Assembly: GCA_018240465.1 (NCBI GenBank) | Contig: JAFEFS010000080.1 | Location: 1-41,360, forward strand | DNA: 41,360 bases | Direction of reading: 5' to 3' | Origin: Pseudomonadota bacterium | GTDB lineage: Bacteria > Pseudomonadota > Gammaproteobacteria > Xanthomonadales > Rhodanobacteraceae | Shown here: positions 28,928 to 37,673 of the stretch, one piece after another | Layout of the letters: every line of letters starts with the position of its first letter | Numbering within the stretch: the first letter of the stretch is position 1 | Notes under the pieces: model-generated | Seen by the model: only the letters and a program-made list of their open reading frames with translations | Told to the model about the DNA's origin: nothing | The model's database searches: none | Made by a program: the position numbers and the translations under genes

Positions 28928-30988
28928 CTACGCGGCGCTCAGGATTTTTTCCGGTTCGTTGAGATAGTTGCCCTGGACGAAGTTCACCCCGCAGGTGAAC
29001 AGGATCGACATGCTGGCCGCGTTCTCGACATGCTCGGCGATGACGATCTTGCCGGCTTGGTGCGCCTGGTGGCAGAACTGGCGGATGAATTCCTGATGCT
29101 CCTTGTCCTTCGGCAGGTCCTGCATGTAGCTGCGATCGATCTTCAGATAGCTGGCGTCGATGTGCTTGAGCAACTGGAATGAGTTGACGCCGGCGCCGAA
29201 CTGTTCGAGGGCGAAACCGCAATGCAACTGGCTCAGGCCGTTGACGAAAGTGCGAGCGACCTTGAGTTGGGTGACGACCTTGCTCTCCGGCACCTCGAAC
29301 ACGAGCGCGTCGCCGCGCACGCGCGCGCTTTTCAGCTGCTGTGCGATCCATGGCAACAAGGTCTCGTCGGCCATCGACGGAGCGGTGAGCTTGACGAAGA
29401 ACGTGGTGTGCCGGCCGGCTTTCTCGCGTTCGGCCAGCGTCGTGATCGCGCTTGCGATGACGATGCGGTCGATTGCCGGCATCACGCCGGCATCTTCGGC
29501 CACCGGGAGGAAGACCGTCGGCATCACCTCGCCCTTGTCGTCGACGAGGCGGGCCAGGATCTCGTAGAACTCGCCCTCGACGCCATGCAGGTTGATGATC
29601 GGCTGGCTGTAGAGCGAGAAACGGTTGTGCGTGACCGCGTCTTCGACACGCTCGCGCAACTGCTGCGCCTCGGCGAGCATGGCCGCGTCACGCAAGCCCG
29701 GATCGTAGATCGTGACCTGGTTGCCACCGCGTTGCTGCAACTCGCGCAGGCCCGCTCCCGCCTGATTCAGCACTGCCTGCGCATTCGCGTTCTTCTCGCC
29801 GATGAGCACGCCGGAAATACTGACGAACAGGCTGACATTCTGCTTGCCGATGTCGAAATCATGCTCGGAAAACGCGTTGCACAGCCGTTGCGCCAGCTCG
29901 GCAGCCGCCTCGATCGGCAGGGCGGTGCTGAGCACGCCGAAAGTCTGGTCGCCGAAGCGGAAGGCGACGTGTTCGATCGACTCGAGGTTCCGGCGCAGCA
30001 GGTTGGCCATGTCGCCAAGCAGCAGATCGGTGTTGCCGAGACCGATTGCATCGAGGTGCTGGCGGAAATTGTCCGCTTCGAGCAGCAGCAGGACTTGATT
30101 CGGCGCGCCAGCCGCCGCAGCCGCGACCATGCGGTCGAGCTCGGTGAGACCGTGCTGGCGGTTGTAGAGGTCGGTGACGAGGTCCTTCGTGCGCAGTGCA
30201 TCGATCTGGCGGGCCAGTTCGGGGTTGGCCTGCGGCTGGCGCAGCACGATCTGCTGGCAGGGCTCGCCGGCGACGCTTGCCGGTGCGAATTCCATTATCG
30301 TGTCGAACGTGGCGCCATCGGCGCGCCGCACTTTGATCGGCAGGTTCGGCGGTGGCTTCTCGCCGCGCGACAGGTCCTTGAGCAGCACCTTGAAATCACT
30401 CGTTGCCTCGGGCGCGATGAGGTCGAGGATTGACGCGCCCTGCAGTTCCTCGAAATTCGCGTAGCCGAAAGCTTCGAGCCAAGCCTGGTTCGCGCGCACG
30501 TGCGCGCCCTCGTGCACATAGGCTATTGGGTCGCGCGCGGACTCAAGCAGCGAATCGCAGCGGCGTTCGGATTCCGCCAGGCTCGCCTCGAGGCGGCGCA
30601 CATTGCGGCGCTGGTTGAGATTGTCGAATTCGCGCTGGATCACGGCAACGAGGAGATCGCCGAAATCTCGTGCCGCTGCCGCCACGACTCCGCCGCGAAA
30701 CGCCTCGGTGATGCTCTCGCCACTGATGCTTTCCAGGATCGCCACCACGGCGATGTCCTTGCCACCGCGGTTGGCCGCGGCGACGACTTCGCCGAGATCG
30801 ATCGCGGACCCGGACAGGATGAGATCGGGCGTCTGTGTTTGCAGTTGTACCTCGAGTTCATCCACATCGCGTGCTTGCGTCGCGCGCACCGCAATCCCCG
30901 CGTTGCGCAGGATGCTGGTCAGGCGCTCGGCGTCCTCGACTGAACTTTCGGCGAGCAGCAGCTTTATCAAGTCGGTGGGTTTGCTCAT
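28928..30988 (-). CDS. fimX: FimX-like c-di-GMP receptor (pseudo-REC, PAS, degenerate GGDEF and EAL)
   Basis: The 686-residue protein has the FimX order and length. Residues 1-120 form a receiver-like domain without a phosphoacceptor aspartate (PDLILSGSAI). A PAS domain covers about 130-250. The GGDEF domain (about 262-425) has the motif degraded to FGDQT (345-349). The EAL domain (about 440-680) has EIL at 476-478 and EQFG at 595-598 where active enzymes have DDFG. Loss of these residues predicts no cyclase and little or no phosphodiesterase activity. In Pseudomonas and Xanthomonas, FimX binds c-di-GMP and a PilZ protein to drive type IV pilus assembly. It lies 74 bases downstream of epmB in the same direction. 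Confidence 0.87.
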   Translation of the reverse strand: MSKPTDLIKLLLAESSVEDAERLTSILRNAGIAVRATQARDVDELEVQLQTQTPDLILSGSAIDLGEVVAAANRGGKDIAVVAILESISGESITEAFRGGVVAAAARDFGDLLVAVIQREFDNLNQRRNVRRLEASLAESERRCDSLLESARDPIAYVHEGAHVRANQAWLEAFGYANFEELQGASILDLIAPEATSDFKVLLKDLSRGEKPPPNLPIKVRRADGATFDTIMEFAPASVAGEPCQQIVLRQPQANPELARQIDALRTKDLVTDLYNRQHGLTELDRMVAAAAAGAPNQVLLLLEADNFRQHLDAIGLGNTDLLLGDMANLLRRNLESIEHVAFRFGDQTFGVLSTALPIEAAAELAQRLCNAFSEHDFDIGKQNVSLFVSISGVLIGEKNANAQAVLNQAGAGLRELQQRGGNQVTIYDPGLRDAAMLAEAQQLRERVEDAVTHNRFSLYSQPIINLHGVEGEFYEILARLVDDKGEVMPTVFLPVAEDAGVMPAIDRIVIASAITTLAEREKAGRHTTFFVKLTAPSMADETLLPWIAQQLKSARVRGDALVFEVPESKVVTQLKVARTFVNGLSQLHCGFALEQFGAGVNSFQLLKHIDASYLKIDRSYMQDLPKDKEHQEFIRQFCHQAHQAGKIVIAEHVENAASMSILFTCGVNFVQGNYLNEPEKILSAA

Positions 30989-31062
30989 TGGGGCGACGAG
31001 GCTCGCGTCCGCAGTATTGGCGAAATTGGCGTTTTACTCGATCCGCTCCGCGCGCGCCAGCA

Positions 31063-32085
31063 TCACAAGGGGAGCTTGTGCGCTTCGTGTGCGACCTCGC
31101 GCACAAGTCTGGGCACGAGATAGCCCGGCAGCCGCACACGCAAAATGTCGATCAGCGCACGCGCCGCATCGTCGTCGATGGCGAAATGCGCCGTGCCGGC
31201 GACGCGGTCGAGCTGGTGCAGGTAATAGGGCAGCACGCCGCACTCGAACAGCCGTCCGGACAGGTCGGTCAGCGCGTCGACGGAGTCGTTGATCGCGCGC
31301 AACAGCACGCTCTGGTTGAGCAGGGTCGCACCGGCTTCGCGCAGGCGCGCGCAGGCGGCGACGACGCCGGCGTCGATTTCGTTCGCGTGGTTGGCGTGCA
31401 GCACGATGGCGACCGGCCACGGCAGGCTGCGCAGCCAGGCGCCGAATTCAGTGTCGATGCGCTCGGGCAGCGCCACCGGCAGGCGTGTATGGATGCGCAG
31501 GCGGCGGATATGTGGGATCGCGGCCAGCGCATCGCCCAGTTCGGCCAGTTTTGCCGTCGACAGCGAGAGCGGATCGCCGCCGGACAGGATCACTTCCTCG
31601 ATCGTCGCATCACCGGCGAGGTGTTCGACGGCTTCGCGCCAGCCGTTCGCCGCGGCGGTTTCCTCGGCGTAGGGGAAATGGCGGCGGAAACAGTAGCGGC
31701 AGTTCACTGCGCAGGAGCCGGTCGCGACCAGTAGCGCGCGGCCATGGTACTTGTGCAGCACGCCGCGGGCCGCGCGCGCGGCGAGGTCGCCGACCGCGTC
31801 GAGGCCGAACCCCGGCGCATCTTCCAGTTCCGCCGCCTGCGGCAGCACCTGCAGCAGCAGCGGGTCGGTGGCATCGCCGCGACGCATGCGCGCGACGAAG
31901 CCGCGCGGCACGCGCAGGGCAAAGCCGGTGTCGAGGCGGGGGAGCACGGTTGCTGCGAGGTGATCGAGGTCGAGCAGCGCCAGCAACTCCCCCGGATCGG
32001 TGACTGCTTCGCGCCACAACCGGCGCCAGTCGGCGGTTGCCGGCTCTGCGCGCGTGTGCGCAGCAGCGGCGTTCCCGGTTATCAT
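31063..32085 (-). CDS. epmB: EF-P lysine 2,3-aminomutase-like protein EpmB
   Basis: EpmB is a radical SAM, PLP-dependent enzyme that converts alpha-lysine to beta-lysine for attachment to elongation factor P. The 340-residue protein carries the cluster motif CAVNCRYC (Cys125, 129, 132), the [11 protein letters not shown] motif and the HANHANEID and [12 protein letters not shown] segments of the aminomutase fold. The start was taken at the ATG giving [10 protein letters not shown], preceded by GGAGG; an upstream in-frame ATG adds 14 unlikely residues. It is divergent from efp, its substrate gene, across 83 bases. EpmA, the ligase partner, is not in the window. Confidence 0.95.
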   Translation of the reverse strand: MITGNAAAAHTRAEPATADWRRLWREAVTDPGELLALLDLDHLAATVLPRLDTGFALRVPRGFVARMRRGDATDPLLLQVLPQAAELEDAPGFGLDAVGDLAARAARGVLHKYHGRALLVATGSCAVNCRYCFRRHFPYAEETAAANGWREAVEHLAGDATIEEVILSGGDPLSLSTAKLAELGDALAAIPHIRRLRIHTRLPVALPERIDTEFGAWLRSLPWPVAIVLHANHANEIDAGVVAACARLREAGATLLNQSVLLRAINDSVDALTDLSGRLFECGVLPYYLHQLDRVAGTAHFAIDDDAARALIDILRVRLPGYLVPRLVREVAHEAHKLPL

Positions 32086-32168
32086 ATCGCCCTCCGCGAA
32101 ATCCGATCCAACCCCGAATTCTAACAAGCTGCGGGCCCGCGTGGGTCGCGGCGCAAAGGAGCGAACCT

Positions 32169-32738
32169 ATGGCCAGCTATGGCATGAACGACGTCAAGAA
32201 TGGCATGAAGATCATCGTTGACGGCTATCCGTGCTCGATTGTCGACACCGAGTACGTGAAGCCGGGCAAGGGCCAGGCGTTCACGCGCGTGAAGTACCGC
32301 AACATCAAGACCGGCCGCGTCGTCGAATTGACGATGAAGTCGACCGATTCGCTGGAGCCGGCCGACGTGCTCGACCAGGACATGGAGTATCTCTACAGCG
32401 ACGGCGAGTTCTGGCACTTCATGCACCCGGACACGCACGAGCAGATCGCCGCCGACAAGTCGGCGATGGTCGACGCCGAGAAGTGGCTCAAGGGCAACGA
32501 GACCTGCATCGTCACGCTGTGGAATGGCGCGCCGCTGACCGTGTCGCCGCCGAACTTCGTCGAACTGCAGATCACCGAAACCGATCCGGGCGTCAAGGGC
32601 GACACCGCGGGCTCCGGCGGCAAGCCGGCCAAGCTCGAAACGGGCGCGACCGTGCGCGTGCCGCTGTTCGTGCCGAACGGCGAGGTGATCCGCGTCGATA
32701 CGCGCACGGGCGAGTACGTCGGTCGCGTCAAGGGTTGA
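32169..32738 (+). CDS. efp: Elongation factor P
   Basis: EF-P enters the ribosomal E site and rescues stalling at polyproline motifs. The 189-residue protein starts [15 protein letters not shown] after the ribosome site AAGGAG. The modified lysine is Lys34 in the loop KPGKGQAF, consistent with beta-lysylation and with epmB next door. The three beta-barrel domains are complete, including the family signature [25 protein letters not shown] in domain III. A long palindrome follows 19 bases after the stop. Confidence 0.97.
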   Translation: MASYGMNDVKNGMKIIVDGYPCSIVDTEYVKPGKGQAFTRVKYRNIKTGRVVELTMKSTDSLEPADVLDQDMEYLYSDGEFWHFMHPDTHEQIAADKSAMVDAEKWLKGNETCIVTLWNGAPLTVSPPNFVELQITETDPGVKGDTAGSGGKPAKLETGATVRVPLFVPNGEVIRVDTRTGEYVGRVKG

Positions 32739-32757
32739 TCTGTCGTCACCAGAAAAA

Positions 32758-32875
32758 GCATCTTGACGCGGATAAAAGCGGATAAAGAGCTGATCAACAC
32801 GGAGAGATCAATTGATATCTTTTGGCTTGATCCGTTCTGATCGGCTCTCATCCGTGTAAATCCGTGTTAAATGCT
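32758..32875. repeat. 118-bp imperfect palindrome centred on GATATC
   Basis: The left half (AGCATCTTGACGCGGATA...) and the reverse complement of the right half (AGCATTTAACACGGATTT...) align over nearly 60 bases with scattered differences. The exact centre is GATATC at 32814-32819. Each arm contains two GCGGATA/CACGGAT units. An A-run lies just before it and a T-run (ATTCTTTTT) just after, so it could also terminate transcription in both directions. It fills the gap between efp and mtaD. Confidence 0.85.
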
Positions 32876-32896
32876 TATTCTTTTTGAGAATCCGGC

Positions 32897-34216
32897 ATGA
32901 AACCCGTCGACCAAATCCTCGAAGCGCGCTGGGTCATCCCCGTCGAGCCGCACGGCGTCGTGCTCGACCATCACGCCGTCGCGCTTGCGGGCGACATGAT
33001 CACCGAGGTGCTGCCGATCGAAGCCGCGCGCGGAAAATATCCGAACGCCGCGCGCATCGAATTGAATGAACACGCGCTGATCCCCGGCCTCGTCAACGCG
33101 CACGCGCACAATCCGATGGTGCTGATGCGCGGCCTCGCCGACGACCTGCCGCTGATGACCTGGCTCAACGAGCACATCTGGCCGGCGGAAGGGCGGGTGA
33201 TGGGTCCGGAGTTCGTGCGCGACGGCATCGAACTGGCGATCGCCGAGATGCTGCGCGGCGGTACCACCTGCTGCAACGAGAATTACCTTTTCCCCGACGC
33301 GCAGGCGGCGACGTACCTCAAGCACGGATTCCGCGCGGTCGTCGGCCTGCCGTTCATCGAATTTCCGACCGCGTGGGCGAAGAGCCGCGACGAATACTTC
33401 GACAAGAATCTCGCCGTGCACGACGAACTGCGCGGCGAGTCACTCGTGACGACCACGCTGGCACCGCATGCGCCATATACGGTCGCGAACGAAACCTTCG
33501 AACGCATCCGCCTGATGAGCGATCAGCTCGACATCCCGGTGCATCTGCATCTGCACGAAACCGCGCAGGAAGTCGAAGATTCGCGCCGCGACCACGGCAT
33601 GCGCCCGATCGCGCGCATGCACACGCTCGGCCTGGTCAACGATCACCTGATCGCGATTCACATGACCCAGCTGACCGATGCCGAAATCGTACAGATGGCC
33701 GAAGCCGGTGCGTCGGTCGCGCATTGTCCCGAATCGAACCTCAAGCTCGCCAGCGGCTTCTGCCCGGCGGAGAAATTGCGCCGCGCCGGCGTCAACCTCG
33801 CGATCGGCACCGACGGCGCGGCGAGCAACAACGACCTCGACATGTTCGGCGAGATGCGCACCGCGGCAATACTCGCCAAGGCGGTGGCCAACGATGCGAG
33901 TGCATTCGATGCGGCCTTCGCGCTGCAAGCGGCGACGCTCAATGGTGCGCGCGCGCTGGGTCTGGGCGAGCGTATCGGTTCGATCGTGCCCGGCAAGCAG
34001 GCCGACCTCGCCGCCGTGCGCCTCGACGCGATCGAGACGCAGCCGATCTATCACGTCGCCTCGCAACTCGTCTACGCGACCGGACGCCAGCAGGTCAGCG
34101 ACGTGTGGATCGCCGGTCGTCGCAAGCTCGACAACCGCGCGCTGATCGGCATGGATATCGCTGCGCTGCGCGCCAAGGCGCGCGAGTGGCACGAGCGCAT
34201 CGCGTTTGCGCAATAG
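32897..34216 (+). CDS. mtaD: 5'-methylthioadenosine/S-adenosylhomocysteine deaminase (TRZ/ATZ amidohydrolase)
   Basis: This metal-dependent deaminase of the amidohydrolase superfamily recycles methylthioadenosine or S-adenosylhomocysteine products. The 439-residue protein has the metal pair HAHNP, the HLHLHETAQEV segment, the third histidine in AIHMTQL, AHCPESNLKLASG and the aspartate in IGTDGAASNNDLDM. The C-terminal small domain ends in PGKQADLAAVRLD and a tail typical of the SsnA/MtaD group. It starts the mtaD-yciI-ubiG-gph-SQS-like unit. Substrate is assigned from the family. S-adenosylhomocysteine clearance would suit the SAM-dependent UbiG encoded two genes on. Confidence 0.87.
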   Translation: MKPVDQILEARWVIPVEPHGVVLDHHAVALAGDMITEVLPIEAARGKYPNAARIELNEHALIPGLVNAHAHNPMVLMRGLADDLPLMTWLNEHIWPAEGRVMGPEFVRDGIELAIAEMLRGGTTCCNENYLFPDAQAATYLKHGFRAVVGLPFIEFPTAWAKSRDEYFDKNLAVHDELRGESLVTTTLAPHAPYTVANETFERIRLMSDQLDIPVHLHLHETAQEVEDSRRDHGMRPIARMHTLGLVNDHLIAIHMTQLTDAEIVQMAEAGASVAHCPESNLKLASGFCPAEKLRRAGVNLAIGTDGAASNNDLDMFGEMRTAAILAKAVANDASAFDAAFALQAATLNGARALGLGERIGSIVPGKQADLAAVRLDAIETQPIYHVASQLVYATGRQQVSDVWIAGRRKLDNRALIGMDIAALRAKAREWHERIAFAQ

Positions 34217-34217
34217 C

Positions 34218-34472
34218 ATGAACTTGTATCTGGTCACCCTGATGCGTCGCGCCGGCTTCGATCCCGCCGTGGTGCCTCGGCATCACCAGTTTCTCGAGGA
34301 TCTGCGCGCGCAAGGACGCAACCAGATGTCTGGCGGGTTTGGCGACAAAAGCGGCGGCGCCTACCTGCTGCGTGCCGTCGACACGGCCGAGGCGCAGGCG
34401 ATCGTGGCGCGTGATCCGGCGTATACGAGCGGCGGCTGGGAAGTCAGCGTGAGAGAATGGCAGGCGCGTTGA
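34218..34472 (+). CDS. YciI-family protein
   Basis: The 84-residue protein matches the YciI-like ferredoxin-fold family. It has [34 protein letters not shown] with the conserved histidine, [22 protein letters not shown] and a tryptophan-containing end. Such proteins are often small enzymes or subunits with unknown substrates. The start was set at the ATG just after the mtaD stop; an in-frame ATG 12 bases earlier lies within mtaD and cannot be excluded. It sits 22 bases before ubiG in a likely operon. Confidence 0.85.
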   Translation: MNLYLVTLMRRAGFDPAVVPRHHQFLEDLRAQGRNQMSGGFGDKSGGAYLLRAVDTAEAQAIVARDPAYTSGGWEVSVREWQAR

Positions 34473-34494
34473 TTCTTTCCGGAACCGACAAGTC

Positions 34495-35199
34495 ATGAAT
34501 TCAACCAACGTCAATCCCGCCGAAACCGGCAAGTTCGACAAGCTCGCCGCGAGCTGGTGGGACCCGCAAGGCGAGTCGCGCCCGCTGCACGACCTCAATC
34601 CGGTGCGCCTCAACTACGTCGCCAAGCGTGTCGCGCTCAATGGCGCGCGCGTGCTCGACGTCGGTTGCGGCGGCGGTCTGCTCAGCGAGGCGCTGGCAGC
34701 GGCCGGCGCGCAGGTGACCGGCATCGACCTTGCGCCGCGCGTGCTCGATGTGGCGCGCCTGCATCTGCACGAATCGAATCTGCAGGTCGACTACCGCGAA
34801 GTCAGCGTCGAGTCGCTCGCGCAGGGGTTGCCCGCAGCGTTCGATGCGATCACCTGCATGGAAATGCTCGAACACGTACCCGACCCGGGCAGCGTGATTG
34901 CGGCCTGCGCAATGCTGCTCAAGCCGGGCGGGCGCCTGTTCCTGTCCACGCTCAACCGCACGCCGCTCGCGTTCGGCGTGGCGATCGTCGGCGCCGAGTA
35001 CGCGTTGAACCTGCTGCCGCGCGGCACGCATCACTACGCCCAGTTCATCCGCCCGGCGGAAATGGCCGCGGCGCTGCGCGATGCCGGGCTCGAGCTCGAA
35101 GATGTCAGCGGTCTGGCCTACAACCCGCTGTCGCGGCGTGCGTGGATCGTGAACAACACGCAGGTCAACTATCTTGCCTGCGCGATGAAGCCCGCGTGA
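34495..35199 (+). CDS. ubiG: Ubiquinone biosynthesis O-methyltransferase UbiG
   Basis: UbiG performs both O-methylations of ubiquinone synthesis using S-adenosylmethionine. The 234-residue protein has the typical N-terminus [20 protein letters not shown] with NPVRLNYV. The SAM-binding motif [16 protein letters not shown] is at about residue 54, then [31 protein letters not shown] and [10 protein letters not shown]. Length and motif set are standard. Its stop overlaps the GTG of the next gene by four bases (GTGA), so the phosphatase is co-translated. Confidence 0.96.
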   Translation: MNSTNVNPAETGKFDKLAASWWDPQGESRPLHDLNPVRLNYVAKRVALNGARVLDVGCGGGLLSEALAAAGAQVTGIDLAPRVLDVARLHLHESNLQVDYREVSVESLAQGLPAAFDAITCMEMLEHVPDPGSVIAACAMLLKPGGRLFLSTLNRTPLAFGVAIVGAEYALNLLPRGTHHYAQFIRPAEMAAALRDAGLELEDVSGLAYNPLSRRAWIVNNTQVNYLACAMKPA

Positions 35200-35864
35200 G
35201 CTTGAACGGCAAATCCATCTGCGCGGTTTTCTTCGACCTCGACGGCACGCTGATCGATTCCGCGCCCGACCTGATCGACGCGATGCACCGGCTGCGCGCC
35301 GAACTCGGCGAGCCGACGATCGCGATGGACAAGGTCGGCATGGTCGTGTCCAAGGGCGGTCGCGCGATGCTGCGCGCGGGGTTTCCCGGCATTGCCGAAG
35401 CGCGCATCGAAACCTTGCTGCCGCGCTATCTCGACCTGTACGCGCAACAGATCGCGCGGCACACGCGCACCTTCGACGGCATCGACGCGGTGCTCGCGAA
35501 TTTCGATGCGCGGCCGTTGCCCTGGGGCATCGTCACCAACAAACCGGAGCACCTCGCGCGCCGCGTGGTGGCGGAGCTTGGCCTCGCGGCGCGCAGCGCG
35601 GCCCTCGTCGGCGGCGACACGCTGGCCAAACGCAAGCCCGATCCCGAGCCGTTGCTGCATGCGGCACTGTTGGCCAACGTCGATGCAGCGCACAGCGTCT
35701 ACGTCGGCGATGACGCGCGCGACATCGAGGCCGGCCGCGCCGCCGGCATGCGCACCGTTGCTGCGGGCTGGGGCTATCTCGACGGCGAGGACCCGCGCGA
35801 ATGGGGCGCGGACATCGTCGTCGCTCGGCCGCAGGATCTGATTCCCGCGCTCGGTCTGGATTGA
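35196..35864 (+). CDS. HAD phosphatase, Gph- or MupP-type
   Basis: The 222-residue protein is a HAD-superfamily phosphatase with motif [16 protein letters not shown], motif II IVTNKP, the lysine in [13 protein letters not shown] and motif [18 protein letters not shown]. Many genomes label it phosphoglycolate phosphatase. In Pseudomonas, however, the HAD gene next to ubiG is mupP, an N-acetylmuramic acid 6-phosphate phosphatase of peptidoglycan recycling. Position alone cannot decide between them. The start is GTG, overlapping the ubiG stop. Confidence 0.9.
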   Translation: MSLNGKSICAVFFDLDGTLIDSAPDLIDAMHRLRAELGEPTIAMDKVGMVVSKGGRAMLRAGFPGIAEARIETLLPRYLDLYAQQIARHTRTFDGIDAVLANFDARPLPWGIVTNKPEHLARRVVAELGLAARSAALVGGDTLAKRKPDPEPLLHAALLANVDAAHSVYVGDDARDIEAGRAAGMRTVAAGWGYLDGEDPREWGADIVVARPQDLIPALGLD

Positions 35865-35870
35865 TCGGCG

Positions 35871-36695
35871 ATGTCGGACGCGCAATCCGGCGCCTTCGCC
35901 AGCTTCGAGGAGAAATGGCTGGCGGCGAATCCCGAGCAAGCCATCGTTGCGCTGTTCCTCCCCCCCGATGCGCGCCTGCGCTCGGCCGCGTTCGGCAGCC
36001 TGGTCCACGAGCTGGAGCAGGCCGCGTTCGGCCTGCGCGAGGACCATGTCGCCGAAGTGAAGATCCAGTGGTGGCGGCAGGAATTGCTCGCGGCCGCGTC
36101 GGGATCGTCGCGGCATCCGCTCAGCGCCGTGTTGTTCGCCGATCCGCAGACCGCGAAGGTCGCGGCAGCGGACTGGACGGCGTTGTGCGACGGCGCGCTT
36201 GCCGTGCGCCAGGCCGGGGTTGCTTCCGACCTGGAATCGCTGCTGTCCGACCATGCGGCGTTGTACCTGCCCGTTGCAGGCATCGAAGTTGCGCTGTTCG
36301 GTACGCCTGTCGCGGATGCGGCGACAACGGCGAAGCTGTGGACGATTTCGCATCTGCTGCTCGCGCTGCGCCATCTGGCCGATGCGCCCGAACGCCTGCC
36401 GGTTCCGCTCGACCTGCTGGCGCGCCACGAAATGACACGCGCGGCGCTGGCGGAATCCACGCCGAAGCGCGCCGGTCTCGTGCGCGATTTTCTTGGCCGG
36501 CTGGAGGATTCGGCGCAGGCTGCGCTGAACGACGCCGCGCGCGCGTCGTATGTGCGCCGCGTGCGCGCGCGACTCGAGCTTGCGCTGATGCGACGTGCGC
36601 AACGCGCCGACGATCCGCTGCACGGGCTCGTGCGGCAACCCGGCGAGGCGCACTGGAAGGCGCTGTGGTGGTCGTGGCGCGAGGCGCGAAGGTAG
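35871..36695 (+). CDS. Squalene/phytoene synthase-like protein lacking catalytic Asp motifs
   Basis: The 274-residue helical protein aligns by pattern with the squalene/phytoene synthase family, especially the segment VAEVKIQWWRQELLAAASG. LFLPPDARLRSAAFGSLVHELEQA fits its N-terminal helices. The two DxxxD motifs that bind magnesium-diphosphate in true synthases are not visible, so prenyl-transfer activity is doubtful. Similar catalytically reduced members include mitochondrial NDUFAF6, an assembly factor. It ends the mtaD-to-ubiG operon, six bases after the phosphatase gene. Confidence 0.75.
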   Translation: MSDAQSGAFASFEEKWLAANPEQAIVALFLPPDARLRSAAFGSLVHELEQAAFGLREDHVAEVKIQWWRQELLAAASGSSRHPLSAVLFADPQTAKVAAADWTALCDGALAVRQAGVASDLESLLSDHAALYLPVAGIEVALFGTPVADAATTAKLWTISHLLLALRHLADAPERLPVPLDLLARHEMTRAALAESTPKRAGLVRDFLGRLEDSAQAALNDAARASYVRRVRARLELALMRRAQRADDPLHGLVRQPGEAHWKALWWSWREARR

Positions 36696-36770
36696 CGCAC
36701 CGGTTCGACTTACCCGAACACTCCACCGGAACGGCTGCCTTGCCGACGCCGGCTTTGCGCATCGGGAGAC

Positions 36771-37673
36771 TTATTGCCCGGTGATGGTGCCGGCCTTGGG
36801 CAGCAGGGCAGGGTCGACAGCTACGTCGAACCAGTTCGCCGCCCAGTGCACGTGCGGGCCGGTGGCGCGCCCGGTGGCGCCGGCGAGGCCGACGATATCG
36901 CCTTGTTTCACCTTCTGCCCGGGCTTCACGTCGATGCGACTCATGTGGATCGTGGTCGTGGTCACGCCGTGGCCGTGGTCGAGCACGACGATGCCGCCGT
37001 TCAGGACCATGCCCATTTCGGCGAGGGTGACGATGCCCGGCGCGGTCGCGTGGATCGGCGTGCCGTTCGGCACGGCGAAGTCGAGGCCGAAGTGCGGCGC
37101 CATCGGTTTGCCGTTGTCGATGCGCTGGCGGCCCCACAGGCCGCTGACGCGCGCGTTTTCGACCGGGTCGAGGAAGCCCTGCTCGAAATCCTCGCGTGCA
37201 TCGTTGCGGTGGCGCGTCTCCGCGACACGGGCGCGTTCGCGCTCGATGCGTTTGAGCAGCTCCGGATTGGGCGTCACCGTGTGCTGGGGCAGGCCGTTGA
37301 CGCGTTCGGTTTCGTACTCGCGCCTGGTGACCTTGAGCACGATGTCGCTGGCCTTGCCATTCGAGTAGCGGATGTGCAGTTTCTCCGCTGCCGGCGCATC
37401 GCGACCGAGGCCGAAGACGAACACGCCATCGTCGCCGACGAGCACGCGACGTCCGGCGAATTCGATCTTGGCTCCCTTCGGCGCGTGGCCGACGACAAGC
37501 TGGCCTTGCTGCAACTGTTCCGGCAATTGCAATTCACGGTCGGCGGCATGCGATTGCGAAACGAGGAACAACATCGTCATTCCGGCGGAAGCCGGAATCC
37601 ATCGCCTTGTCTTCCCGCGCCAACAAGCAAAGACACTGGATTCCGGCTTCCGCCGGAATGACAAAATACTCAT
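36771..37673 (-). CDS. M23-family peptidase (LytM domain) with REPIN-derived N-terminus
   Basis: The 300-residue protein is a predicted periplasmic peptidoglycan endopeptidase. An N-terminal beta domain (about 45-120) precedes a coiled region (about 130-160). The LytM domain (about 185-295) has intact zinc motifs HFGLDF (HxxxD) and HVHW (HxH). The start was set at the ATG overlapping the pyrC stop (ATGA). Residues 5-33 are then encoded by a REPIN (FRRKPESS ... RRWIPASAGMT), and the signal peptide would run from RRWIP through ASAGMTMLFLV to SQSHA|AD. Internal ATGs at 37580 and 37574 leave very short signal peptides. The peptidase call is firm; the start is uncertain. Confidence 0.88.
   Translation of the reverse strand: MSILSFRRKPESSVFACWRGKTRRWIPASAGMTMLFLVSQSHAADRELQLPEQLQQGQLVVGHAPKGAKIEFAGRRVLVGDDGVFVFGLGRDAPAAEKLHIRYSNGKASDIVLKVTRREYETERVNGLPQHTVTPNPELLKRIERERARVAETRHRNDAREDFEQGFLDPVENARVSGLWGRQRIDNGKPMAPHFGLDFAVPNGTPIHATAPGIVTLAEMGMVLNGGIVVLDHGHGVTTTTIHMSRIDVKPGQKVKQGDIVGLAGATGRATGPHVHWAANWFDVAVDPALLPKAGTITGQ
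37576..37662. repeat. REPIN: two inverted REP units within the M23 gene
   Basis: Perfect 26-base arms, GTCATTCCGGCGG... at 37576-37601 and its reverse complement ending CGCCGGAATGAC at 37637-37662, flank 35 bases. Each arm itself contains a short hairpin (CCGGC...GCCGG). It lies right after pyrC and inside the 5' end of the peptidase frame. No RAYT transposase is in the window. Confidence 0.93.

Noticed and set aside
27049..28962. 637-codon plus-strand open frame
   Set aside because: Its first half is antisense to gluQ and its second half is a shadow frame of htpX.
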